Assembly: GCA_907163375.1 (NCBI GenBank)
Contig: CAJQUW010008697.1
Coordinates: 56,753 to 120,752 of the forward strand
Reading direction: 5' to 3'
DNA: 64,000 nt
From: Prostheceraeus crozeri
Taxonomy: Eukaryota; Platyhelminthes; Polycladida; Euryleptidae
Part shown: positions 13,306 to 25,647 of the stretch, piece by piece
How positions within the stretch are numbered: position 1 is the stretch's first letter
How the letters are laid out: each line of letters starts with the position of its first letter
Position numbers and translations under genes: made by a program
The notes under the pieces: model-generated
The model's input: the letters and a program-made list of their open reading frames with translations, nothing else
Told to the model about the DNA's origin: nothing
The model's database searches: none

Positions 13306-14481
13306 TTGAAGTTCACTTAAAAATGACGGGATTTTATAGTCAAAATATGTAGGATTTTTCGATAAAAAAATATATAAAAAATATAATACAATTGCAACTT
13401 AACTTGGCTTTCAATCACTTTAGCCATTAATGCGTTATATTCCTCGTCAACACCATATCTCAAACTCCTGCTTCTGACGATTTCCTTTTCACAAGGTTCA
13501 TGTTTCACAGCCATAGCAAAATCGAGAACACCAGATTTCGAACTTGGTGCTTCTTTGAGGAACAAGCTATTGTCAACTCTTCCAATTCCAACAGATGCAT
13601 CACTGTTGACCGCCCCATTGCTTGCGTCTTCATCTTCTCCCATCATGATTACAGTAACGCACCTGGAAAACGCAATGATACTTAGCACAATTCCGGTAAC
13701 CTCGTTCGTTCTGGTGATTGAAGACTTTTTGGCCTTCAGTTTCAAACCTATCTTTTCACTCAATGGATGCACACTCAAAAAGCATCTCAGCATCCATTTT
13801 CCGTGGTAGCAATTAGTGTGATGTCGTCCGGTGTCAAGTCAAAATGGTCCTCTTGGAAATTGGTCTTAACATGGTTTTGAAAAAACTGTCTATTGGAAAG
13901 TCACAAAATGGAATTTAAGTAACAGAAACGTTCTCAGAAACATGCCAAACTAGGTTTTTTTGATTTTTAAGTCGGAAACTCAAATGGCCCTTTCATAATG
14001 ATTTCTTTTGTGTTGTACAGCTTAAGTAGTCATCCTATATTCACAAAAATTAGCATTGCCAATGTAAGAGAGGTGAACTCTTCTAAATTAAGAACTTGAA
14101 AATCCACCATTATAACCTTATTCAAACTGCTAGATACCAAGTATCGGTTAGTTCAGTAGTGGTTGAAAAGCCAAGTGCTTACATTAGTCACCCGTCAAGT
14201 CTCACATTGATCTGGATGCCGATCGCTGTGTCCATAATGAACACAAACCAGCAGTTCGAAAAGTGTATCTGATTGTCTCTAAAATGTGTACAACGCGCCA
14301 GCTCGGACTGTCCTCGTGAAAGATTCTGTGATGTGTTATTCTACATATAGCATATATTGTTCTCCCTGAGCTTCAAAAGTGTATGCTTGAAATCGAATCT
14401 GTTATCTTCATTTCCATCATGTATTTTGTGTGAATTTTGTAAATGGCATTATATTTTCACAACTCAATTTTTTAATTACAG
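13306..14481. other. Intron sequence with one unexplained minus-strand frame
   Basis: A 158-codon minus-strand frame at 13317-13793 has an acidic and charged middle, without a recognised motif and with a poor C terminus. I do not call it a gene. Nothing else was seen before the exon at 14482. Confidence 0.35.
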
Positions 14482-14797
14482 GAGACGACGGTTGTCAGTA
14501 GTAGCGCTGGTCCATCTAGTGTTGGAGGTGCAAATACGGAATCTCAAGGTGGTAATCCATTTGAGATGACGACCGGTGGCATTGATTCTTTAGTACAACA
14601 ATTGATTACGAGTCTCATAGGCAATGCTGGAATCAGTCCGCCAGGCTTTTTGCCTGGTGACTATGTTGTTGGCCAGTCAGCATTTGATAATATTGTTACT
14701 CAATTGATGAATCAATTGGAACCCACAGGCCCAGCCCCCGCTACCGCTGAGCAAATCAAATCGCTAGATTCTACAACGATTTCCCAGGACCAAGTCG
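14482..14797 (+). CDS. RNF126: RNF115/126-like gene, central exon
   Basis: The exon is bounded by a TTAATTACAG acceptor and a GTGAGT donor. It is 316 bases long, starts in phase 0 and ends in phase 1. It codes for the region between the zinc finger and the RING of RNF115/126: a serine/glycine-rich part, then the conserved helix block with GDYVVGQSAFDNIVTQLMNQ, then EPTGPAPATAEQIKSL. The order GDY..G...D.IITQLLNQ...TGPPPA is the family signature and is kept. This conserved block is the best evidence that the gene is RNF115/126 and not another RING-H2 ligase. Confidence 0.9.
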
Positions 14798-14935
14798 GTG
14801 AGTAAAGTTCCGTACTTCTTCTACCACCATTAAGGCAGGGCCTCTAATCTATTTCGGACCTCCAATAGAGCCCGTGTTATGAAAGTTAAAATGCAATAGA
14901 ATCCGAGCCTCTGATAGAACCATCTATCAACTAAT

Positions 14936-14998
14936 CAGGGATGCGGAGTCGGAGTCCCATTAAGTGACAGGTTTCCAGACTCCGACCTTAATTAAACT
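14936..14998. repeat. Solo terminus of the GGATGCGGAGTC hAT family
   Basis: CAGGGATGCGGAGTC followed by GGAGTC repeats matches the ends of the elements at 23249 and 24177. No second end was found nearby. Confidence 0.5.
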
Positions 14999-15643
14999 CT
15001 TAATCAATGACCTGCGATCTTGATTGAAAGCAGACTTTGTTGACCGACTCATCATGTTTTTTAAGAACGAATAATAGACGGTTGTGGTGACTTTTGTTGT
15101 TTATAAACAAATTAGAGTATTGTAGTTAACTGTCACACAATAATGAGTTCTGTAAGTTCTTAATAAAGCATAAAATATTGAATTAAGTAAGGTTAGTTAG
15201 TTAGTATAAGTTTTATGGTTTGTATAATAAAAAAATGGCTTTCTTCGACCGATCTGTATTATAATAAAATAAAATCTTTTTATTGCGACTTTACCGACTG
15301 ATGAATTTCGAATATTACTTAAAAGAAAGAAGCTTTCTGCAATTTCAACTCTTTCATAGAAAATGATTGATGCATCCACAACAACGTCATTTTTTCTTGT
15401 GAAATTGGAATTTATGAAACATGTTTTTAAAGCAATCTGTGCTAGAAAATTTATTTTCTGTTTATTTTAGAAATGTCTAAACAAATGACATTTAGATATC
15501 GTAGACATTTAGACTAAATGACATTTAGATATCGTCCTTTAAATAATATGCCCAGCTTTACTTAAGTTTCTTTGTTTTTCAGATGAATTTGATGTTAATT
15601 TGTCCTTCATAATTTATTCAAAATGCTCATAGTACATGTACAA

Positions 15644-18247
15644 TAGGGTTGGAAGCTTGCGATTGAGTCCGGGCTTGTGAAAAATTTCAGGACTGAGCCG
15701 CACCCGGGACTGGAACGATGTTTTTCGTCAGTCCCGGACTTGGGCCTTCAAGTCCGGGATCCCGATCAAGGGCGAAGCTTGACAAAAATCAGTAGTATTA
15801 AGAAATTTATTAAACTATTTGCATGCATATAGGTCTACTGTCTAGTAGACTCGAGTCCATGGAATTTACCTTGTTACAAAAATAGGCCTTGTTTACAAAT
15901 GAAATATTCTCTTAAGGCTTCAAAGCGCCCTTTAAGATTTAGAAGTATTCATACATATGTCATGATTTCAATCATTCACTTGGAAAACCTGTAATTACAC
16001 TCGGCACTATAATGCCGAGCTCCTAAATACGAGTAACTCAAACTACCGGTAGTGTGATATTTCAAAATTCACTTTTACCAGCTTATATCGGTACAACTAG
16101 TTCATATTTGATATTTAGTGAAAAAGTTCCATTGTGTATGGTATAGCACTTTAAAACTAGATACAGATGCAACAACCTACATTCATGGGTACACGGTCGC
16201 TATTCCGACTTGTTTGGTCTATGGGTAAAGCCGCACTCCACTTATTGCTGTACAATTGTATTCATTTGCAAACACATAGGTTTTGTAGGTAAATGTCAGC
16301 GATGGCAAATGATTAATTGATCATTAGTAGTCTGGAGTTCATTCATAGAATTGCTAAGTCAAACCACGATCATAGGTTTTGATGAGTAAGAATAAATAGG
16401 CATGCGCTTGATGAATCTGATATCCCGGCATGCTAATCATGCCAAATTGATCACAATCTTTTTAAAATTGATTGATGAAATTGATTTTATTTATGTTTTC
16501 ATGAAATTATAAATATGCATGCGCACATATTGTTAATTTCCTGTGATTCACTTACAAATTGCAAACTGTACTTTCACTCAAGAACTAGTTCTGCATAAAC
16601 ACATGCAATTGGCTTCCATAGTTTCAGCACACACGAATGCTCAGCTACGAAACTAGTTGACACTTTGAGCAAGCACTTCATAAACACAGGGTGTCCGCGC
16701 CCCCTGGAAAACCTGGAAAATGAATTTTATCCTGGAAAACTCCTGGAAAATGAAATTTTACCCTGGAAAACTCCTGGGAATTTTGAGACTAATTAAAACA
16801 CTAATTGCAAGTTGTTGAAGTCATACTTACTCTATGGTTGAAGTGTTGTCTATTTTTCCAGATTTTAATCTTCATATCTCTACTTATCTGTTACAATTAT
16901 AGCCTTCATTCGCTTACAATTTTTTATACAAGTTTTTAGAATATTTCAGTGACTGGAATCTCCTTTTATAACGTATACAACATGAATGAGACTGAGCTGC
17001 GTGGTATGTTTAACTGTGAACTGTTGTCGAACTCCTAATCGTTGTACAGTATGGTGAAATAGTAGCTGTGAATTCCTTCACAAACGCTGCGCGGTATGAT
17101 GAACTAGAAGTTGTAAATTCCCTCATTAACGTCGTGTGGTATGGGGAACTAGGAGACGTAATCTAGGATTAATGCTATTGCACACTTGATTGCCGTGTGG
17201 CAGAATCTACTGACGCAAAATGGTGCTGAACATATAAACTTCATTTAGGCACCAGGCTTGTTCCGAATGATCCGAGCTAATATCGAATATTTTCAAACAC
17301 ATTTCAAGTAGGCTTTCAATATGCAGATATATTATTCCCGACAGTCGTGTGCCAATGATCTTTCCTCGATCAATTCTTCTCTTTGTCATTCTCTTAAATT
17401 GATTGTGATTACTCTCATGCATATGCAGCACATCAGCCATTATGTTCCTCTTTCTGGATCTTGGTCCTCCACCTTCTACGGATTCACGCTGCAATGCTTC
17501 AGTTCAAATGATCTTATCTGAATGACAACGCTCTGACGTTCACCTTGTTGCATTTTATTATAGAGTGGACTTAACAGATATTCCGTTAATGTTACATCTC
17601 ATTGTTAAGTCTTATATTTTTCGTTGTTTATTGTTATACTCTTTCTCGATTTAGTTCTCAATCCACAAGCTTTAAATTTGTTACGATCGATTGTAGTTTC
17701 ATTTTTTTATAAATATAATGTAGCCGTTTCATCATATATTGGTATTTGTTATTTGGAATCACATGCGCCTTAAAAATTCAACCAATTTTACGTCACTTTT
17801 CAAATTTTTGTCTTCAATAATGTTAATTTTATGGTGTGTAAGCTCCTTAGCCACAGAACTTTGGGTAGATTTTTCCCGAAATTTTTCTTTTAAATTTGAC
17901 GCGTGCATTTGAGTAAAATTTCCCTGCAGAAAGTCTGGAAATTTTCTTTCAAATTTGACCCCCTCCCCGTTTTTTGTTAAATTTCCCTGGAAAACCTGGA
18001 AAATGAATTTTACCCTGGAAATCCTGGAAAACACCTGGAAATTTTCATTCAAATTTGCGCGGACACCCTGTAAACATCAATAAGCGAGATATAATGACAT
18101 AATAAAAGTATAATTTCAAATAGATCGCAATTTTGTACCACATTGTTTCCAAGCCCGGGCTCGGGACTGGAATGCTAGTAAGCCCGGGCTAGGAGATATT
18201 TTATATCGGGAGCCCGGTTTCAGTGTTGCACCGGGATTACAACCCTA
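15644..18247. mobile_element. hAT-like non-autonomous element carrying a nested insertion
   Basis: TAGGGTTG at 15644 is matched by CAACCCTA-like sequence ending at 18247. Both subterminal regions are rich in GTCCGGG/CCCGGGC repeats. Flanks (ATGTACAA left, GTACTTAA right) are only partly alike, so the duplication is uncertain. A separate element at 16687-18070 lies inside. No transposase frame. Confidence 0.5.
16687..18070. mobile_element. Nested DNA element with CAGGGTGTCCGCG termini
   Basis: CAGGGTGTCCGCGC at 16687 is mirrored by GCGCGGACACCCTG ending at 18070. Both inner flanks carry several copies of a CCTGGAAAACCTGGAAAATG-like repeat. TAAACA stands directly outside both ends, which suggests a 6-bp target duplication; 8 bp, as for hAT, does not fit. 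No transposase frame was seen. Superfamily is left open. Confidence 0.65.
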
Positions 18248-19251
18248 GTACTTAATATGCACATACCTAGTAGTGTCAAACACGACTACTGCATGTAGTA
18301 TTTAATTTCTAGTTCATGTTTCTATATCAATTAAATTAGTGTGTGGTCGAATGGGCAAAAGTAATATTTGTAAAGCATTGTCTTAAATGAAGCAATACTC
18401 TTAAAACTGATTTTTAAGCCACGTTTTCTAACATGGGATTGCAAGCGTGCGTTCGCATTTTTTCAAATGTGGTATTAAAACCCACCCTTGAAAATCAGTA
18501 TCATACTCTGATAACAGACATGGTTTTAAAACCGGAATTTTAAACCTTGATTTCGAGCATGTTTTCATAACCGCGCCTTACATTGTTTTTAAACATGCTT
18601 CTAAGTACATGTACTTGCTTACTTGCCTATTCTGATTGAAGCTGGGACATTCCCATAACGACGTCTAAATGTTTCATAATTTTAATAAACTTATATTTAA
18701 TAAGACTTAAGGTTTGCCCTTGAGAGGACAGGTGGTGCGTTCCCACCGGCAGACATTAAACGTTCAAGGCGTGTCAAACTTTTGACTATCCTAGGACTAC
18801 ATTTTAGAGCCAAACTTGACGAGATCGGTGTGGAGGATCTTCCCACTAGTCCATTTTTCAATCGGCGCTTCTAAAGCGGGGCTGGACCTTACCCCTAATG
18901 GTCCTTTGACTTGTGATCCTCGACAAATGCATGAATGCATGAAGGTCTTTAAGCACAAAGACTTGACGGATCTGATTGCGTGCCAGGCGGACCTTCCCGG
19001 GGGTCCATAACATAGCGCTATACGGGCTGGACTTCACCCTTAAGTGTACGAGATCGTACAAGGCCGCTTAACAAGTGATCTCCTTGGTCAAAGTTTCAGG
19101 CTCGATTGATTAGGAACTCATGTATAAATAGGCACTTAGTAATCACCATGTCAACCCCATGGAGACCAGTAACCGACACAGTCCATTCATCACACTAGGG
19201 CAGTTAGCGATAAAAAAGCAACGTTAAAGCAAATAAAACAATAGCCAGTCG

Positions 19252-20496
19252 TCAGCAGGTACCCACCTGGTCGCGTTTCGGCCCCTCTACCTGAACGCTG
19301 AAGCCCAGGCGGGCGGGGCCCCGCATAAACTTATATGCGACTGGCATTCTAAAATCAATACAGTAATGATATGTGTAATAATAAGTAATACTGATAGTAA
19401 TAATAAAAACAAAAACAAAACAACCGCAAAAGACGGATACAACCAAAACAAACGAAAATATATGTGTGAAATACTGAAATGGTATAACCAATAAAACAAA
19501 AAAAATGCTAAGAAAACAAACAAACAGTGTTAATTTTATTGTTAAAAATGCGCACTGCGATGTCAGCTGCCTGGCTGAGAAATATCCAAACTTGACTAGA
19601 AAATTGTTATGACCGGTTAGGATTTTCTCATTACATGCCTTCATTTTAGACTTACAATATCCTCTGCTGCTCATCACAAAAAGTGTCATATTAATTCGTT
19701 TAATTAGATCTTCAAGATGCGAGCAGATGCGACAATAACGTAAAACCTGGCCGGCAAATACATTAATTCCCATGTTATAAGGTATTGCACTGTCTGGAAA
19801 TGTCAACAGAACAACAGGGAAATCAAAATCTTCCACTTTATGATATATTGAGGTTCGAAGACCGTCACTACTAAATTGGAGTCTCACATCGAGGTAAACA
19901 ACGGCTTTGTCATTGACTCCGTTTCTATCTGCAAGAAGCTCCACTGGGTAAATTTTTGGAATTAAGGTATTGAAATGCCTGTAATTTATTACGCATACAT
20001 CGTCTACATATCTCGAAGTGTTTGACAATAATTTAGGTAGTCCAAACTTTTTGTTTTTAAACAATTGTTTCATAAAAGCAAATTCGCAATTTAACAGAAA
20101 CAAGTCGGCAAGCAAAGGACTGCAATTCCCTCCCATTGGTACCCCTCGAATTTGTCTGAACACATAACCGGAAAAAGAAATGTAGACTTCAGACACTATA
20201 AAATCAATAGCCTTCTTAAAAGAGTCCACGTCATAACAAAAATACCCCTTATATTTGATTTTGGAGAAAAACGACTTCTCATATCCAACACACAAGTATC
20301 TACGATTAGTGGAATTGAATGTGAGATCAAGGATGGAAAAAATATTATTCTTGATAGCACCTTGATCTAAGTTTGTATAAAGAGTAGAGAAGTCAAAAAC
20401 TTGCTTACAGTGGACATCAACACTACTGACGCATGTGGAGGGCGCCATCCACTCCTTCGCATTAACGTCATACACTTTAGCTTGCATTATATCCAT
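19252..20496 (-). CDS. Reverse transcriptase, Penelope-like type, partial
   Basis: The 414-codon frame has RT motifs in order: FDFSTLYTNL (first catalytic Asp block), RGVPMGGNCSPLLADLFL (fingers/palm block), SRYVDDVCVIN (YxDD catalytic pair) and VYLDVRL. The (G)xPMGxxxSPxLADxFL and RYVDD forms resemble Penelope-like elements and related non-LTR RTs more than Ty3 or LINE enzymes. The N-terminal RT region is missing or very short, and no GIY-YIG endonuclease was seen. From about residue 320 the frame runs into two very hydrophobic stretches that do not belong to the family, so the true end is probably earlier. It is antisense to the RNF-like host gene, in its intron. Confidence 0.75.
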   Translation of the reverse strand: MDIMQAKVYDVNAKEWMAPSTCVSSVDVHCKQVFDFSTLYTNLDQGAIKNNIFSILDLTFNSTNRRYLCVGYEKSFFSKIKYKGYFCYDVDSFKKAIDFIVSEVYISFSGYVFRQIRGVPMGGNCSPLLADLFLLNCEFAFMKQLFKNKKFGLPKLLSNTSRYVDDVCVINYRHFNTLIPKIYPVELLADRNGVNDKAVVYLDVRLQFSSDGLRTSIYHKVEDFDFPVVLLTFPDSAIPYNMGINVFAGQVLRYCRICSHLEDLIKRINMTLFVMSSRGYCKSKMKACNEKILTGHNNFLVKFGYFSARQLTSQCAFLTIKLTLFVCFLSIFFVLLVIPFQYFTHIFSFVLVVSVFCGCFVFVFIITISITYYYTYHYCIDFRMPVAYKFMRGPARLGFSVQVEGPKRDQVGTC

Positions 20497-20665
20497 ATTT
20501 CAAATGCCAGGACCCCATACTAAGCAAGGAATCCTTTCAGAGGTTGGACTTTAGATCCTTGCTATCTAATTGGTACTTAGACCTAACACAACTACCGATG
20601 TCATTAATAAACCGCTATAAGAATGTGAGGCTTTCGCCTACCAGCAGAGGTCCAGTAGATATAAT

Positions 20666-21489
20666 TTAACGTCGATTATTTCGTTCATGTTGGGCACGAC
20701 GGTTTGTTTTCCATTTCGCTCGGTTGCTTGCATCTTCTATACGGAGTCCGAGCGCTCGAAGGTCTTCTTTGATGCATTCGCTCCAGGATTTCTTAGGACG
20801 TCTAACAGGTCGACGACTATCCACTTGCAATTTCTGTACACTTTTCATCTACTGATATTCGTCTTTCCTCTCCACATGACCACACCATCATAGTCGGCGT
20901 CTTGTTATCGTGACACCGATGGGCTCCAGGCCCATTTTTCTTCTGAGTTCTTCACTGGAGCTAGAGGAGTCTCCGCACATCCAACTGACCATCATCATTT
21001 CTTTCACCTCAAGTCGCCTCAAACAGTCCCATGACATGACCCAAATCTTAATGCCATACAACATGCTGCTGCGCACACATGACTTGTAGAAAACTGCCTT
21101 AATCGAAAGTGCAACTGCTCTAGATGTCAAAAAGGGTGCCATTTAGCGAAACCTGCTCCAACCGTTCCTGATCCTCGCCCTGACTGCTGCACCTGCTCCT
21201 CAGCATCAATGACTTCACCGAGGTAGCGAAAAGTGTTAACTGCTTCGTAGCTTTTCTCTTCAACCTTAAATAGATTGCCGTCTACAAATGGCTGAGTTTT
21301 ATTAGTCTTCATTTCCAAACAGTTGTACAATATTTTCTTCGTTGAAAAAATGCCTAAGTAAGTAGTATATCTAGCTTTGTGAGGCAATGCGCTGTGAAAG
21401 GTTTTAAAATTCATATTTTCTGAAGTGGTTGTGAGCTGGCTTTCTAAAAGTGCACGCAGCATTGCATGCATGATAATGTATTTTTTCAA
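20666..21489 (-). pseudogene. LINE reverse transcriptase C-terminal region, decayed
   Basis: Reading the minus strand, frames at 21489-21127, 21142-20888 and 20848-20666 give consecutive LINE C-terminal motifs: NTFRYLGEVIDAEEQ, then FYKSCVRSSMLYGIKIW, MVSWMCG, EELRRKMGLEPI, then RPVRRPKKSWSECIKEDLRA. There is a frame change near 21135 and two in-frame stops between 20849 and 20887. It is a dead fragment lacking the catalytic RT core. Confidence 0.75.
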
Positions 21490-21715
21490 ATGACTCTTCC
21501 GTCCTACCTTGTGTTGACGTACGCCACAGTGAGTGCATCATTTGCTCCTCTAAAGCCTGTCTTAAGCTAGCTAAGTTAAAAGATCATACCGAAGGGCAGG
21601 TGGCCGCCGAAATGTCACAGTGCTCACATACAGCACATTGATAGTACTTTACTGACTTTCTCCTCGTTCATTGTCTCATCTTCCCCAGGTTTGAGGGTTG
21701 GCCACTGAGGCTGTG

Positions 21716-22160
21716 TCAGTTGTCGTTGGGATGGATGCACCTTCTCCATTCTGATCGGTCTTGCGGTAATTTGGGGTCCAGATGTAGGAGCTCAGGATCT
21801 CTCATAACATTGTGCCGTCATCTCCTCGGTCCAGCCACTTCATAACTTAAGATTCTCTTAGGCCTCTTCCAGTCCGGCATCCGTTGCAGGTGAGCAAACC
21901 AGCGCAACCGATTTTGGCGTAGTACTGATTCCCGGGCATGTAGATAGAGCGTGCCTGTCATTCCTCCATGAACGGCGCTCATTAAGTTTGATGGAACACA
22001 TCCATCGGTTCATGCAGTTCTTATTTCTTGCCATGCGAGCAAGGTCATCAACTTTTATGGGCCATGTCTCCGACGCATGCAGGAAATCACTGCTGATGCA
22101 GGCATTGTATACCTGACCTGCGCTTCAACGAGATATTGTTGATCAGGACAGGCAATAGTT
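21716..22160 (-). pseudogene. Second LINE 3' end, decayed
   Basis: On the minus strand a frame upstream of 21910 reads ESVLRQNRLRWFAHLQRMPD, then after a stop codon QDRSEWRRCIHP, ending at 21716. The RLRWFGH..RMP and DR..WRR..H motifs mark the C terminus of a non-LTR retrotransposon different from the one at 20666. Similar degenerate sequence continues leftward to about 22160. Confidence 0.6.
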
Positions 22161-23240
22161 CGAGGAAATTCTTCCAGGCGCTTCTGACACTCGCTGTAAT
22201 AGCCTTACAACAACCTCCTGAAATACCTATTTTATCGCCCAGCTAACAGAAGTCTTCAACCACTTCAATTGAATCTTCGCCTATATTTATCTCACTGACC
22301 ATTGTTTGAGACGCAGGACCTCTATTAATCGATTCTATTTCAAAGTCGAGCGTATCATTGAAGACTGAGCAAAAAGTAGCAGCATTCAAGGAATCGCCCT
22401 TGATGATGAGAGTGAGATTGATATTTCATCATTGCAGACAGAGGATTCCCGGATTTTCTCGATAGCTGGAAGAATCTGCACCGTATTCTAGACATCTGAA
22501 AGAGGCAAATATTTGTTGACAACCTGTGGCAAAAAATAAGAGTCAGGTTATGCTAGGCTATGATATAAATAAGTTAAATTTATCAAACATTTCAATTTCT
22601 GCTTAATCCAGAATACCTCAATGGACGCTGCGCCCCTGTGTGACAGATGTATCATTATCACTTACTCGTTGGCAGCATTATCAATATAATTTCCATGAAA
22701 TTTGAGAAAAATTTGGAATGTGGACGTAGAAATGTCGCGGACCCCCTTTTTAAATATTTACAACATACGCTTGTCATCAGATGTGCGTTTGTTACTATAA
22801 TCATATCTAAAATACTGTTATAGGGAATCATCAACTTTTGAAAAAGTGAATATTCAAGAGTGTAGTCTGCTTAATCGACAGTCTTCAGTTCATATCGGAT
22901 AGGGCTTCCGGTCCCTGCACGAGTATGTCCGTCGAACACTGCGCACGACTTCTAGTAAATATAATAAAGAATAATTGACTATTTCTTAACTTAGGATAGA
23001 GATTCTCGTGTAATTGCACAAATTATACAGTCACATGTGAGAATTTTATGGATTTCTTCAACTATTTTGTGTCATTCTCCTGGCTCGTCTAAAATGGGAT
23101 TTTTAGTATTACTCGGTATGGGATTTCCTTACGATAATTGTGACGCGCCCTTTTGACTGGAATTAAATGACATAATATCAAGAAATGGAATGTAATAAGA
23201 GGACATGCTCTTCAAGGAATTGAATTCGAAGATTGGGACA
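22160..23240. other. Intron sequence, nothing recognised
   Basis: No supported frame or repeat beyond the tail of the LINE fragment. Confidence 0.35.
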
Positions 23241-23248
23241 CTTCAAGC

Positions 23249-23974
23249 CAGGGACGCGGAGTCCCGGAGTCCTATCATTTTTGCTGGATAGGTCAATGAT
23301 AGGATCATTTCAAATGATAGGACTCCGGCCTATAACTAGACCCGAAGTATAATACAAACAAATTATTTATCCTCGTGCATAGCTGTCACTGTCTTGGTGT
23401 CAACTTTCTCCGTAAAACAATATTACAGAGACACATCTGCATGCAAAGCTTGTAAAAGCTGAGGGAATGAACCGTGACAGTAAAAAAGGATTGTCTTTTC
23501 ACTCGGTGATTTAGTAGAGAAGACAAGCCTTCCTAGCCTCGATCACACCTACGCACCAAAGGTTGCAGAGACAAAAAGGAAATGCGAGTTTGTCTGAGAA
23601 CATTGCCTCTTACCCTCACGTTAATCGTGTGTGATGTCTCCTCCAAAGATCATATTAAAATCGAAAGTGTACTCATATTTTTTGAAGCAGGATGGGGGAT
23701 TTTCCTACCTGGTAGAGACTGGATAAAAACCGTGTAAACCACACATCAACAAGATGGAAGGACTGGAGTCGCATGCATCCAACTGAAAGCGACATTTGAT
23801 AAACTTTCATCGAAAATGATTGATAATTGATTCAGCAATGATCACAAAAGATAGGTTCAGGTAAGCCTATAATGATCTATGATGCAGGTTAACAGTTTTT
23901 TCAAAAAACTGGGCTATATATACTTGCCACCCGGAGTCGGAGTCATATCAAAATGATAAGAGTCGACATCGCTG
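23249..23974. mobile_element. hAT element, GGATGCGGAGTC family, with 8-bp duplication
   Basis: The left end is CAGGGACGCGGAGTC at 23249. The right end is a diverged reverse complement finishing at 23974. Flanks are CTTCAAGC (23241-23248) and CTTAAAGC (23975-23982), an 8-bp duplication with one change. The interior repeats the sequence at 12803-13305, including the BED-finger remnant near 23760, here with a stop inside the SNLKRH-like motif. Non-autonomous and old. Confidence 0.8.
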
Positions 23975-24176
23975 CTTAAAGCATTCGGACTTCGAAACAT
24001 TTGACTTAATGATGGGCACGCACAATAATGTCAGCTATTCAGGCATGTTCCCTTTTTTCAACTGAGAATGCAGCTCAATACTTGATTATCCTTTTTACAT
24101 TGTGTTTTAAAAAGCAGTATTTGTTAATTATTACATACCCGCTAACTTAGGCGACTTGTCAGCAGTGCGTTTAAAG

Positions 24177-24594
24177 CAGGGATGCGGAGTCCTGTCATTT
24201 TGATAGGACTCCGACTCCGGGGGTTGATAGGACTCCGACTCCGGGTGGCAAGTGTATGAGTCTAGTTTTTTGGAAAATTAAGTGGCAACCTACATCCTAG
24301 ATCATTATAGGCTTACATAAACCTATATTTAAGGCTAGGAAGGCTTGTCTTCTCTACTAAATCGCCGAGTGAAAAGACTATCCTTTTCACTATCACGGTT
24401 CATTCCCTCAACTATTATAAGCTGTGTATGAACTGCTGTCTCTGTACTTCTGTTTGACTGAGAAAGTTGACATCAAGACAATGACAGCTATGCACGAGAA
24501 TGAATAATTTGATTGTATTATATTATTTCGGGTCTAGTTATAGACCGGAGTCTGGAATCCTATCATTTGATAGAACTCCGACTCCGCATCCCTG
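24177..24594. mobile_element. hAT MITE, same family in inverse orientation
   Basis: CAGGGATGCGGAGTC at 24177 and GACTCCGCATCCCTG ending at 24594 are exact inverted ends. Flanks are GTTTAAAG and GTTGAAAG (one mismatch in 8). Internally it is a deleted, inverted version of the 23249 copy and lacks the BED region. Confidence 0.85.
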
Positions 24595-24602
24595 GTTGAA
24601 AG

Positions 24603-25531
24603 TGCTATCGCATTGTTGAAAGAGCTATCACTAACTTGCTAATTGCCTGTCTCAATCTTGAAATTCTATTTAATTGAGTGCGATGATGCCCCTTCGTTGT
24701 ATTAAAGGCAATAATGGGCTGCGCTACGAATCAGAATGAATTAGTACAGTCGTATAGCCTAGACATTAATAGCGCGTTCTTTATTCACGACATCGCATCG
24801 GTGTATTATGAAAATATAGGAGGGTGACTTTTTATTATGTTTGATAGGTCTTACACATTTTATATCAGAAATCAGATTCATCATATACAGTCTTACTCCG
24901 AGTAAGTCTATAGATGAATTTTGACAGGGTTTCTGTTAAACGAAATCTATCAACGTCAATAATTGAATTTAAAATAAGCTGATGCGAAATTTAATTCATC
25001 AGTTTCTTATAGCTAAATTTCCAGTTGCGTTAGTTTCATTATCGAAAGCATAATATCAGGTGTAGTGAATCTATCAGAGAATTAAAAAATGCCGAAGGTT
25101 AAGTATGAATTGAAGAGTCGGGTATTCATAAGCGTCTTACAATTTTGTATCGAAGGCAAAACAATTCTCAAATTTGTGAACGGATAATTACTATTCACAG
25201 TTCGGATTCTATCCCCATCATTGAGTTTTGATGAAATTGTAATACCTGAACTTGTTGAAGAAAGTAGTCATTTTAACTTTCAAGAACGAAGCGTGTATAT
25301 GCATTTGAGAATATTGAACCCGTTTTTAAGTTTCATGTGTCATTCTCCTATGGATGGAAAATTTGTCATTAATTTTCTCAGACATTCTGTGAATGTAATA
25401 CCTGAATTATCAATGCCACTTGGTGAACAGTTAACGATAATTTTGCTGTAAAAAGAGTCGAATATATTGGCATTTTTGTGTTTATGTTTATTAAATAATG
25501 TAATAGTCATAATTTGTCCGCTCTTTTACAG
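24603..25531. other. Intron sequence, nothing recognised
   Basis: AT-rich, no supported features before the RING exon acceptor. Confidence 0.4.
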
Positions 25532-25647
25532 ATGAAAAACTCCAATGTTCCGTGTGTTTCGAAGAATTTACACTGACGGAAACAGTAAACAGATTACCTT
25601 GCTCTCATTTGTACCATCCTGAATGTATCAAACCGTGGCTGGAAAGG
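25532..25647 (+). CDS. RNF126: RNF115/126-like E3 ubiquitin ligase, RING-H2 exon
   Basis: The product is a cytosolic/nuclear RING-H2 E3 ubiquitin ligase. In vertebrates the N-terminal zinc finger of RNF115/126 binds substrates or BAG6-type adaptors and the RING recruits the E2. This exon carries the first two-thirds of the RING: CSVC, then CSHLYHPEC and KPWLER, giving C-x2-C, C-x-H-x2-H-x2-C spacing. The acceptor is CTCTTTTACAG and the donor GTAAGT; the phase-1 G of the previous exon plus AT gives Asp, so the frame is kept. The five exons (5530, 5887, 14482, 25532, 27243) sum to 657 bases, 219 codons including the stop. RNF115 versus RNF126 cannot be separated, and in many invertebrates there is a single gene. 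No break was seen, so it is probably functional. Confidence 0.92.

Noticed and set aside
13317..13793. 158-codon minus-strand frame
   Set aside because: It contains some protein-like segments but no known motif, ends in low-complexity Ile/Phe/Tyr and has no support from splice sites.
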